Of a DNA stretch of 64,000 nt, positions 45,688 to 53,384 are shown piece after piece. Under the pieces are notes generated by a model, which had not been told where the DNA came from, ran no database searches, and was given only the letters and a program-made list of their open reading frames with translations. A program made the translations under genes and the position numbers. Within the stretch, counting starts at the first letter, position 1. Every line of letters begins with the position of its first letter. This stretch comes from JABCZS01 sp041660525 (GTDB lineage Bacteria; Pseudomonadota; Gammaproteobacteria; JABCZS01), in NCBI GenBank assembly GCA_041660525.1, contig JBAZWD010000008.1, positions 1 through 64,000 on the forward strand, given 5' to 3'.

Positions 45688-46279
45688 ATGTTTGTTTTTT
45701 ATGCGCAACATCATCGCGCAAATAAATCGGCTGCGCTAATTCTGGCGCTATGGCTTTTCCTTGTGAAAATAAAGACAACGCTAAGGGTAATGCCGCACTC
45801 GCTACGGGCATGACATTGATATAATCTTCAACATTCCCAAATAATAATTCTAATTCGCCGCAAGGCTGCATGAGTGCATTTTCATCTAAAGCATATACAC
45901 CACAATAAATTTGTTGCATGCGCGCGTCTAACGCGATGTGTGCGCGTTTAATGCCTTGTTGTTGATACGCTGTTTGGGCCATGATTTGTAAAGTAGAAAT
46001 GGGTATCACGGGTTTGTGCAGCCCGTACGCTAAACCTTGTGCAACACTGATGGCAATACGCACACCGGTAAAACTTCCGGGGCCACAACCAAAACTAATC
46101 GCATCTAAATCTTGTAAATTAATTTTTGCTTGCGCTAATAGTTTATCGATTATGCCTAATAATTTTGCAGCATGCTGATTTTTGCAATGTTCATCATAAG
46201 AAAATGTTTGTCCGCCTGTTAATAAAGCGACCGAGCAATATTCAGTGGCGGTGTCAAAGATAAGAAGATTGGCGTGCAT
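45686..46279 (-). CDS. tsaB: tRNA threonylcarbamoyladenosine biosynthesis protein TsaB
   Basis: The protein has 197 residues from the ATG at 46279, which has GGAG 9 nt upstream; a TTG 15 bp earlier is less likely. The ASKHA fold is clear: NLLIFDTATEYCSVALL, the conserved NQHAAKLLGIIDKLL and FGCGPGSFTGVRIAISVAQGLAYGL. TsaB pairs with TsaD in making t6A at position 37 of tRNA. It is essential in most bacteria. Confidence 0.93.
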   Translation of the reverse strand: MHANLLIFDTATEYCSVALLTGGQTFSYDEHCKNQHAAKLLGIIDKLLAQAKINLQDLDAISFGCGPGSFTGVRIAISVAQGLAYGLHKPVIPISTLQIMAQTAYQQQGIKRAHIALDARMQQIYCGVYALDENALMQPCGELELLFGNVEDYINVMPVASAALPLALSLFSQGKAIAPELAQPIYLRDDVAHKKQT

Positions 46280-46341
46280 TTGAAAATTCTCCAAAGGATC
46301 ATTTTACCTGAGCTTATCTTACAGGTAAATATAAACATCCT

Positions 46342-46489
46342 GGGCGAAAGATTTTTCGCCCCTACGGATGTTGGAATTATCTGCATATGATGTTTTGTAA
46401 GCCTTTTGGGATATTTGAAATCCATATATTTTTGAGTATCCACATATGATGAACACAAACCATCCGTAGGGGCGAAAAATCTTTCGCCC
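46342..46489. mobile_element. MITE-like element, copy 1 (148 bp)
   Basis: Perfect 29-bp inverted repeats (46342-46370 and 46461-46489) begin GGGCGAAAGATTTTTCGCCC, so each end is itself a hairpin with 8-bp stem and GATT loop. The 90-bp middle is AT-rich and has no coding capacity. A second copy is at 57144-57288; both share GGGATATTTGAAAT in the middle and are followed by TCTTATGT. No clear target duplication was seen. Confidence 0.8.
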
Positions 46490-46510
46490 TCTTATGTCTG
46501 CTTTACCGCA

Positions 46511-46549
46511 AATAAACAAAAAGCCACTGCGATAAATCACAGTGGCTTT
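46511..46549 (-). terminator. Terminator of the histone-like gene
   Basis: On the reverse strand AAAGCCACTG and CAGTGGCTTT form a perfect 10-bp stem with a 10-nt loop, followed by TTTTTGTTT. It lies 28 bp after the histone-like stop codon. Confidence 0.88.
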
Positions 46550-46576
46550 AAACGTACAGCCTACAGCACTTTAAAA

Positions 46577-47101
46577 TTATAAAGCGCGTGCAGAACCCAT
46601 ACGAGCAGGATGAGCTACAGTGCTTTTCGCAGCTTTAGCTTTTCTGCGTGCTACTTTACGTTTAGGAGCAGCTTTAGTGCCTGCAGCTTTACGTTTTTTA
46701 GCACCAGCTTTACGTTTAGGGGCGGCCTTTTTCACGCTAGCTTTTACAGATTTAGCTTTTTTGCGAACAGTTTTTTTAACTGTAGCAGATGCTTTTTTAG
46801 CTTTAGCTTTTGCAGCTTTAGTCGCAGCAACAATTGCTTTCTTAGCTTTCGCTAATTCAACTTTATGCTTTGCTTTAGCTTTTTTAGCTTTTGCTAATTC
46901 TGCTTTGTGCTTAGCTTTAACAGCTTTAAGTTGAGCGTTTACTTTTTTAAGAGCAGCTTTTAATTTCTTCTCTACAGTATTCACTCCCTTACGCACACTT
47001 GATTTCACTTTAGATACCACTGTGCGTTTAGCAGCAGTTTTTTTTGTAGAACGCTTCGCAGCAGTTCTTGGTTTGGCTTTCGCCGTCTTTCTAGTTGCCA
47101 T
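46577..47101 (-). CDS. Histone H1-like DNA-binding protein
   Basis: The protein has 174 residues starting at the ATG at 47101, which has AGGAG 9 nt upstream. It is extremely rich in Lys and Ala with repeated AKKAKAKHK, KAAKAKAKKA and AAPKRK blocks, like the C-terminal tail of eukaryotic H1 and of Chlamydia Hc1/Hc2 and Coxiella Hq1. A helical part (VEKKLKAALKKVNAQLKAVKAKHKAELAKAKKA) could be a coiled coil. Such proteins compact the nucleoid, often in resting or infectious forms. Low-complexity repeats make its length prone to vary. Confidence 0.88.
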   Translation of the reverse strand: MATRKTAKAKPRTAAKRSTKKTAAKRTVVSKVKSSVRKGVNTVEKKLKAALKKVNAQLKAVKAKHKAELAKAKKAKAKHKVELAKAKKAIVAATKAAKAKAKKASATVKKTVRKKAKSVKASVKKAAPKRKAGAKKRKAAGTKAAPKRKVARRKAKAAKSTVAHPARMGSARAL

Positions 47102-47272
47102 CGTTTTTTTCTCCTGAAACATTCAGACTTAAGGATGGATATAAATACACGCATATATCCAGATAACTTCCCTAAGTGATAGCAGAAGATTTAAACTTTT
47201 GCCAATTTTTTCATTGATTTGATGACTTTTTGATGCAAAATACTCTAAAAAACCATTCTAAGGACCAAAACT

Positions 47273-49741
47273 TTGATATCAGGTCAGACAAAATTTATAC
47301 TTAACAAAAGTACAAATACGGTCGATAATAAAACTATGATGAACGAAACTGACAAAAACAATAAGCAATTTGAATTCATAGAAGAATTTAATAGCAAAGA
47401 AAACGAAAACGCAGTTAATGCAATTGAGCTGCCTACCAAGCTTTATTTATTACCGCTGACGGAGCGTCCTTTTTTTCCACCACAAACACTTCCTTTAGTG
47501 TTAGATGATACCCATTGGGTCGACACCTTAAAAAAAATCTCAGACTCAAAGTCGCGTTATACCGGTTTGATATTATCTAAAGTTGATGTGGTTAAAGATT
47601 TAAAGCCTGATGATTTGTATACCATCGGCACAATAGTTCGCATTCACCATCCTGTACATGCTTCTGGTAAAATTCAATTTATCGCAGAAGGCCTAAAGCG
47701 CTTTAAAATTAAAAAATGGCTGAGCAAGAAAAATCCTTATTACGTCGAAGTAGAATACCCAGATGAAAGCGCTATTAAAGATGAGCTGCAAAACAAAGCC
47801 TACACCATGGCGATTATTAATATTCTAAAAGAGCTGATTCCACTCAACCCTTTATATAGTGAAGAATTAAAATTTTTCTTAAACCGTTTTATTCCCAATA
47901 ATGATCCTTCCCATCTTGCTGATTTTGCCGCAAGCTTAACCAGCGCCGGGAAAGAAGAGCTCCAAGTTATATTGGAAATATTTGATGTCAATAAGCGCTT
48001 AAAGAAAGTCGTGGCACTGCTTAAAAAAGAAGTGGAAGTCGTCAAATTACAAGCAAAAATCAGCCAAGACGTTGAACGCAAACTAACAGAACAACAACGA
48101 CAATTTTTCCTGCATGAACAACTCAAAGCCATACAAAAAGAATTAGGTTTACATAAAGATGATCGCACCGCCGAGCGCGATCGCTTTGAAGAGCGGCTCC
48201 AAGATTTGGATTTACCCGAGCAAGCAAAAGCACGCGTAGAAGAAGAGCTCGACAAACTGAGCGTCTTAGAAACAGGATCGCCTGAATTTGCGTTGACGCG
48301 TAATTATTTAGACATCATCACCACCCTGCCTTGGAATCATTATTCGCGCGATAAACTCAGTTTAAAACGCGCACGAGAAATATTAAACCGTGAACATGAA
48401 AGCCTTGATGATATCAAAGACAGAATTATTGAATTTATCGCAACCGGCGCGCTGCGCGGTAAAATTGAAGGTTCAATATTATTATTTGTAGGCCCGCCCG
48501 GCGTAGGTAAAACTTCGATAGGTCGCTCGATTGCAAAAGCTGTTGGCCGAAAATTCTTCCGCTTCTCTGTCGGCGGTATGATAGACGAAGCTGAAATTAA
48601 AGGTCATAGGCGCACGTATATTGGTGCGATGCCTGGGAAAATATTACAAGCGCTCAAAGAAGCAGGTACTGCAAACCCTATTATTATGCTCGATGAAATT
48701 GATAAAATTGGTTCTTCTTATCATGGCGATCCCGCTTCTGCTCTGCTCGAAGTTTTGGATCCTGAACAAAATCGTGATTTTCTCGATCATTATCTAGATG
48801 TGCGTTTTGATTTATCGAAAATTTTATTTATTTGTACAGCCAATCAAACCGACACTATTCCGCAAGCCTTACTGGATCGTATGGAAGTGATGCATTTATC
48901 TGGATATATCACAGCGGAAAAAGTTGAAATTGCTAAAAAACACCTCTGGCCCAGACAAGTGAAAAAAAGCGGTTTATCACGCAATCAAATCAAAATTACC
49001 GAAGCCGGCATTCGCGGTGTGATTGAATATTACGCGCGTGAAGCTGGGGTTCGTAATTTAGAGAAATGTTTAAGCCGTATTACCCGCAAGGTAGCCGTTA
49101 AAATTGTGAGTAATAAAGCACAAAAAGTTTCCATAGGCGTGCGTGATCTGATTACTTATTTAGGACAACCAATTTTTCAAAAAGAAAAACCACAAGTCGG
49201 TATTGGCGTTGCTTTAGGGCTCGCCTGGACTCCTCTAGGCGGCGTAACCCTGAATATTGAAACCAGTGCGCGCAAAACTAAACACCCTGGCTTTAAGCTT
49301 ACTGGGCAGTTGGGTGATGTGATGCGTGAATCTGCAGAAATTGCTTACAGTTATGTATGCAATCATTTAGAACAATACGGCGCCAATAAAAATGTATTTG
49401 AAAATTCGCTGGTGCATATGCATATTCCAGAAGGCGCAATTCCCAAAGATGGCCCAAGCGCAGGGATCACATTAGCAACCGCCCTATTGTCTTTAGCCAA
49501 ACAAGAAAAGATGCACCGCATTATTGCCATGACGGGCGAACTTACTTTAACCGGGCAAGTCTTAGCTGTTGGCGGAATTAAAGATAAAATCATCGCTGCG
49601 CGCCGAGTCAATGTTTTTGAAATTATTCTTCCCTTATCTGTAAAAGGTGAATATACGGAGCTACCACGTCACGTAAAAGAAGGCTTAAAAATCCATTTCG
49701 TGGAGCATTTTGACGAAGTTTATGATATTGTATTTGGATGA
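47273..49741 (+). CDS. lon: ATP-dependent Lon protease
   Basis: The protein has 822 residues. An AAGGA ribosome site at 47260-47264 supports the TTG at 47273; the ATG at 47336 is an alternative without such a site. An N-terminal LON domain (about 55-250) leads to AAA+ Walker A GPPGVGKT (407-414), Walker B IIMLDEIDKIG, and the Ser-Lys dyad Ser729 (PKDGPSAG) and Lys772 (GGIKDK). It degrades damaged and regulatory proteins. It overlaps the RidA gene by 4 bp. The N-terminal 50 residues are longer and more acidic than in E. coli Lon. Confidence 0.95.
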   Translation: MISGQTKFILNKSTNTVDNKTMMNETDKNNKQFEFIEEFNSKENENAVNAIELPTKLYLLPLTERPFFPPQTLPLVLDDTHWVDTLKKISDSKSRYTGLILSKVDVVKDLKPDDLYTIGTIVRIHHPVHASGKIQFIAEGLKRFKIKKWLSKKNPYYVEVEYPDESAIKDELQNKAYTMAIINILKELIPLNPLYSEELKFFLNRFIPNNDPSHLADFAASLTSAGKEELQVILEIFDVNKRLKKVVALLKKEVEVVKLQAKISQDVERKLTEQQRQFFLHEQLKAIQKELGLHKDDRTAERDRFEERLQDLDLPEQAKARVEEELDKLSVLETGSPEFALTRNYLDIITTLPWNHYSRDKLSLKRAREILNREHESLDDIKDRIIEFIATGALRGKIEGSILLFVGPPGVGKTSIGRSIAKAVGRKFFRFSVGGMIDEAEIKGHRRTYIGAMPGKILQALKEAGTANPIIMLDEIDKIGSSYHGDPASALLEVLDPEQNRDFLDHYLDVRFDLSKILFICTANQTDTIPQALLDRMEVMHLSGYITAEKVEIAKKHLWPRQVKKSGLSRNQIKITEAGIRGVIEYYAREAGVRNLEKCLSRITRKVAVKIVSNKAQKVSIGVRDLITYLGQPIFQKEKPQVGIGVALGLAWTPLGGVTLNIETSARKTKHPGFKLTGQLGDVMRESAEIAYSYVCNHLEQYGANKNVFENSLVHMHIPEGAIPKDGPSAGITLATALLSLAKQEKMHRIIAMTGELTLTGQVLAVGGIKDKIIAARRVNVFEIILPLSVKGEYTELPRHVKEGLKIHFVEHFDEVYDIVFG

Positions 49742-50196
49742 TGGAAACACGACTTCACACTTTAGGTTTAACCCTACCCGAGCCCGCAGCGCCTGCCGCG
49801 CATTATGTACCTTTTGTCGTCGTAAATAACCTAGTATTTATTTCCGGCCAATTACCGATGCAAAACGGCGTATTGCAATACACCGGCAAAGCCAATGCTG
49901 AAAATATTGAGACTGCCAAACAAGCTGCACAATTATGTGCATTGAATATCTTGGCGCAATTACAAGTCGCTTGTGAAAATGACTGGGATCGTGTCTTAGG
50001 TTGTGTGCGTTTAGGTGGTTTTGTGCAATGCAATCATGATTTTCATCAACAACCGCAAATTATTAATGGCGCTTCTGAATTATTAACCCATGTTTTTGGC
50101 GAAATGGGTCGTCACGCGCGCACTGCTGTTGGATCAAATGCTCTTCCTCTGAATGCTATGGTTGAAATCGATGCTATTTTCAACATCGCTTATTAA
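49738..50196 (+). CDS. RidA/YjgF family protein
   Basis: The protein has 152 residues; a second ATG directly follows the first. Family blocks are VNNLVFISGQLPM, the tail GRHARTAVGSNALPLNAMVEIDAIFNI and a central WDRVLGCVRLGGFV. It is the longer RidA group without certainty that it deaminates enamines. It overlaps lon by 4 bp. Confidence 0.88.
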   Translation: MMETRLHTLGLTLPEPAAPAAHYVPFVVVNNLVFISGQLPMQNGVLQYTGKANAENIETAKQAAQLCALNILAQLQVACENDWDRVLGCVRLGGFVQCNHDFHQQPQIINGASELLTHVFGEMGRHARTAVGSNALPLNAMVEIDAIFNIAY

Positions 50197-50818
50197 TGGA
50201 CCTGCTGGGCCTTTAGAATGTTTAATCACGCAAGGCGCAGATCCACAAAAAAACATCACCGCTATTTTGTGTCATCCACATCCACAATTCTCAGGCACGA
50301 TGCATAACAAAGTGATTACCACCTTAATGCAAACTTGTCGTGATTTAGGCATGGATAGTGTGCGTTTTAATTTTCGTGGCGTGGGCAAAAGTGCAGGTAG
50401 TTATGGCGAGGGCGAAGGTGAATTAGAAGATTGTTTAGCCGTGGTTAATTGGGTAAAACAGCAACAACCAGACCATGCTATTTTATTAGCCGGTTTTTCA
50501 TTTGGCGGCTGCATCGCGATGCGAGCTGCTGCGCAAATTTTACCTAAAGGTTTAATCACCATTGCCCCGCCCGTGAGTCGTATGAACTGTGATAACGTGC
50601 CTTTTATCGCTTGTCCTTGGATCATGCTTCAAGGCGAGAAAGATGAAACCGTCGAACCCGAATCAGTTTATGAATTTGTAGCAATGCGATCCGAAAAAAT
50701 AAACTTAATTCGCATGCCGCAAGCAGAACATTTTTTTCATGGCCAATTAACCGCATTAAAAGAACAACTTACGGAAGCTATTTTGAAATGTGATATACTA
50801 ACCCCATGTATCACATAA
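50171..50818 (+). CDS. Alpha/beta hydrolase (serine hydrolase, YpfH/DUF-like)
   Basis: The protein has 215 residues from the ATG at 50171, which overlaps the RidA gene by 26 bp. The fold shows LCHPHPQFSGTMHNKV (oxyanion side), the nucleophile Ser in LAGFSFGGCIAM, an acid in QGEKDETVEPESVY and the last His in PQAEHFFHG. Substrate is unknown; similar proteins are carboxylesterases. The 3' end overlaps the DegQ-like start by 13 bp and contains its promoter. Confidence 0.85.
   Translation: MLFSTSLINGPAGPLECLITQGADPQKNITAILCHPHPQFSGTMHNKVITTLMQTCRDLGMDSVRFNFRGVGKSAGSYGEGEGELEDCLAVVNWVKQQQPDHAILLAGFSFGGCIAMRAAAQILPKGLITIAPPVSRMNCDNVPFIACPWIMLQGEKDETVEPESVYEFVAMRSEKINLIRMPQAEHFFHGQLTALKEQLTEAILKCDILTPCIT
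50794..50799 (+). promoter_or_regulatory. Extended -10 box (TGATATACT) of the DegQ-like gene, predicted leaderless
   Basis: TGA-TATACT is an extended -10 sequence that ends 6 nt before the ATG at 50806. It lies inside the last codons of the hydrolase gene. No Shine-Dalgarno sequence is present (AACCCC only). Confidence 0.55.
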
Positions 50819-52110
50819 AACACTTTTTCATTATATTCATGAGTTTATTTGTATTAAACGCCTATGCTGCGTTGCCTACAGATACGATGGCGCCTGTCTT
50901 AGAAAAAGCCATGCCCAGCGTAGTCAATATTGCCACGACCCGCGTCACGGCAGAACCCACCCAAAATAATGTAGTGCCTTCTGAAGCAAAGCGTTCCACA
51001 AATCTTGCTTCCGGCGTTATAGTCGATAGTGACAAAGGTTATATTTTAACAAACTTCCACGTAGTCCAAGGCGCTGAAGAAGTGATGATTACCTTAAGCG
51101 ATGGTCGCAATTTCCCCGCTAAATTTATTGGCGGCGACCCCGAGTCTGATGTAGCCGTAGTACAAATTCAAGCGGAAAAATTAAACAGTATTGCTTTAGG
51201 CGATTCCGATACCTTGCACGTGGGTGATTTTGTTTTAGCTATTGGGAATCCTTTTGGTTTAAGCCAAAGTGTTTCTTCAGGCATTATCAGCGCCTTAGGC
51301 CGTACAGATTTAGGCCTTGAAGGTTATGAAGATTTTATTCAAACCGATGCCGCTATCAATATGGGCAATTCGGGTGGCGCGCTGATTAATATTAGAGGCG
51401 AGCTTATTGGTATTAATACAGCTATTTTATCCAATGCGGGTGGCAGCGTCGGTATCGGATTTGCGATTCCCATTAATATGGCACGCAATATTATGCAGCA
51501 GCTGATCCAATTTGGTGAAGTGCGTCGTGGCTTATTAGGTGTTGTAGCACAATCATTAACGCCTGATTTAGCCGCAGCTTTTGATACGTCTAAAACGCAC
51601 GGTGCGATTATTTCACAAATCGTCGCCGAATCCCCTGCTGCAGACTCTGGTCTTAAAATTGGTGATGTGGTTCTTACGATTAACGACAAACCCGTCAACA
51701 GCGCTTCTGAATTGCGTAATCAAATTGGTTTAGTGGCCATAGACTCTGAAATAACCCTTGGCATAGAACGTCTAGGTAAAGCACAAACCATAAAAATTAA
51801 AATGACCGATCCGCGCACGCATACGACGGCTTTATCACGCATTAATCCACATTTTGCCGGAATGGAAGTTGCACCTTTGCATGAAACGATAGCTACGCAC
51901 GGTGAAGTAGAAGGACTAGAATTACTGCAAGTCAATTATGGTAGCAATGCTTGGCGTGCAGGTTTACGTACTGGTGATATTATTACCCAGGTCAATCACC
52001 AAGATATTGCTTCTATCAAAGATTTAGAAAGTGCTGCTAAAAAACAAAAAGATTTATTATTACTCCGCGTTCTACGCGGCCCCAATGCAAGTTTTATGAT
52101 TATTCGCTAG
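50806..52110 (+). CDS. Periplasmic serine endoprotease, DegQ/DegS-like
   Basis: The protein has 434 residues. The signal peptide ends near AYA (about residue 21). The catalytic triad is His85 (TNFHVV), Asp115 (ESDVAVV) and Ser189 (NMGNSGGALIN). Two PDZ domains follow (about 245-330 and 345-430), so it is a DegQ/DegP type rather than DegS. It degrades and refolds exported proteins. It precedes murA by 9 bp. Confidence 0.92.
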   Translation: MYHIKHFFIIFMSLFVLNAYAALPTDTMAPVLEKAMPSVVNIATTRVTAEPTQNNVVPSEAKRSTNLASGVIVDSDKGYILTNFHVVQGAEEVMITLSDGRNFPAKFIGGDPESDVAVVQIQAEKLNSIALGDSDTLHVGDFVLAIGNPFGLSQSVSSGIISALGRTDLGLEGYEDFIQTDAAINMGNSGGALINIRGELIGINTAILSNAGGSVGIGFAIPINMARNIMQQLIQFGEVRRGLLGVVAQSLTPDLAAAFDTSKTHGAIISQIVAESPAADSGLKIGDVVLTINDKPVNSASELRNQIGLVAIDSEITLGIERLGKAQTIKIKMTDPRTHTTALSRINPHFAGMEVAPLHETIATHGEVEGLELLQVNYGSNAWRAGLRTGDIITQVNHQDIASIKDLESAAKKQKDLLLLRVLRGPNASFMIIR

Positions 52111-52119
52111 GATATAAAA

Positions 52120-53382
52120 ATGGAAAAGTTAAAGATAGTAGGTGGCAAACCGCTTATCGGAAGAGTACGTGCTTCGGGCGCAAAAAATGCAGCCCTGCCG
52201 ATTTTAGCCGCCAGTCTATTAACAGAAGATCCTTTGATAGTACAAAATGTCCCGCATTTAAAAGACGTGACCACAACCATCGAATTGTTAGGCCGTATGG
52301 GCGGACAAATTTCCATAGATGCAAATTTAAATCTTGAAATTAATAATAGCGCTGTCACCGATTATTGCGCGCCTTATGAATTAGTACGCACCATGCGTGC
52401 TTCCATATTGGTATTAGGCCCTCTGCTCGCGCGTTTTGGGATGGCAGATGTATCCTTACCAGGCGGTTGCGCCATCGGCCTTCGTCCTGTTAATTTACAT
52501 ATTGCCGCGATGGAAGCTTTGGGCGCAGAAATTACCATTGAAAATGGTTTTCTAAAAGCCCGTTGCCCTAAAGGTTATTTAACCGGCAATACGTTTACAT
52601 TTGATATTATCAGCGTGACTGGTACAGAAAATTTATTGATGGCCGCCGTTTTAGCAAAAGGCACAACCGTAATTAAAAATGCTGCCTGCGAACCTGAAGT
52701 GACGGATCTGGCCGATTGTTTAAATAAAATGGGTGCGCAAATTTCTGGCGCAGGCACGCCCACCATTGAAATTCAAGGTGTGGATCGCTTACATGGTGCA
52801 ACCCATTCTACGATTCCCGATCGTATTGAAACCGGTACTTATTTAGCAGCAGGTATTATTACTTCCGGAAAAGTGACCGTGAGAAATACACGTCCTGATT
52901 TTTTAGATGTGGTATTACAAAAGTTTGATGAAATGGGCGCGATCGTAGACACAGGTGCAGATTGGATCAGTGTGGATATGCAAGACAAACGCCCTAAAGC
53001 CGTAGACATCATAACGGGCCCACATCCAGAATTCCCTACAGATATGCAAGCACAATTTGCAGCCATTAATTGCATTGCTTCAGGAACCGGCATCATCACT
53101 GAAAACATTTTTGAAAATCGTTTTATGCACGTCCTTGAAATGCAACGCATGGGCGCACATATGGAAATTGATAAAAACACTGTGACTTGTTATGGCCAAG
53201 AAAAAATTACTGGCGCGCCGGTGATGGCTACAGATTTACGCGCTTCTGCCAGTTTAGTGCTTGCTGCATTAGCGGCACAAGGCGAAACCATAGTCGATCG
53301 TATTTATCACATTGATCGCGGTTATGAGCGCATTGAAGAAAAGCTCCAACAATTAGGCGCGAATATTCAACGCATATCTTAA
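52120..53382 (+). CDS. murA: UDP-N-acetylglucosamine 1-carboxyvinyltransferase MurA
   Basis: The protein has 420 residues. The active-site Cys117 is in VSLPGGCAIGLRPV, and the start SGAKNAALPILAASLL is typical. It makes UDP-GlcNAc-enolpyruvate, the first committed murein step; the Cys means it should be fosfomycin sensitive. AGGA lies before the ATG. Only 2 bp separate its stop from that of the convergent 715-aa gene. Confidence 0.96.
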   Translation: MEKLKIVGGKPLIGRVRASGAKNAALPILAASLLTEDPLIVQNVPHLKDVTTTIELLGRMGGQISIDANLNLEINNSAVTDYCAPYELVRTMRASILVLGPLLARFGMADVSLPGGCAIGLRPVNLHIAAMEALGAEITIENGFLKARCPKGYLTGNTFTFDIISVTGTENLLMAAVLAKGTTVIKNAACEPEVTDLADCLNKMGAQISGAGTPTIEIQGVDRLHGATHSTIPDRIETGTYLAAGIITSGKVTVRNTRPDFLDVVLQKFDEMGAIVDTGADWISVDMQDKRPKAVDIITGPHPEFPTDMQAQFAAINCIASGTGIITENIFENRFMHVLEMQRMGAHMEIDKNTVTCYGQEKITGAPVMATDLRASASLVLAALAAQGETIVDRIYHIDRGYERIEEKLQQLGANIQRIS

Positions 53383-53384
53383 GC

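Noticed and set aside
46610..46934. Open frames opposite the histone-like gene, rich in Phe, Ala and Leu
   Set aside because: They are the complement of Lys/Ala codon repeats and have no ribosome site; composition explains the openness.
47800..48255. 151-codon minus-strand frame inside lon
   Set aside because: Ser/Cys-rich antisense of the conserved Lon sequence.
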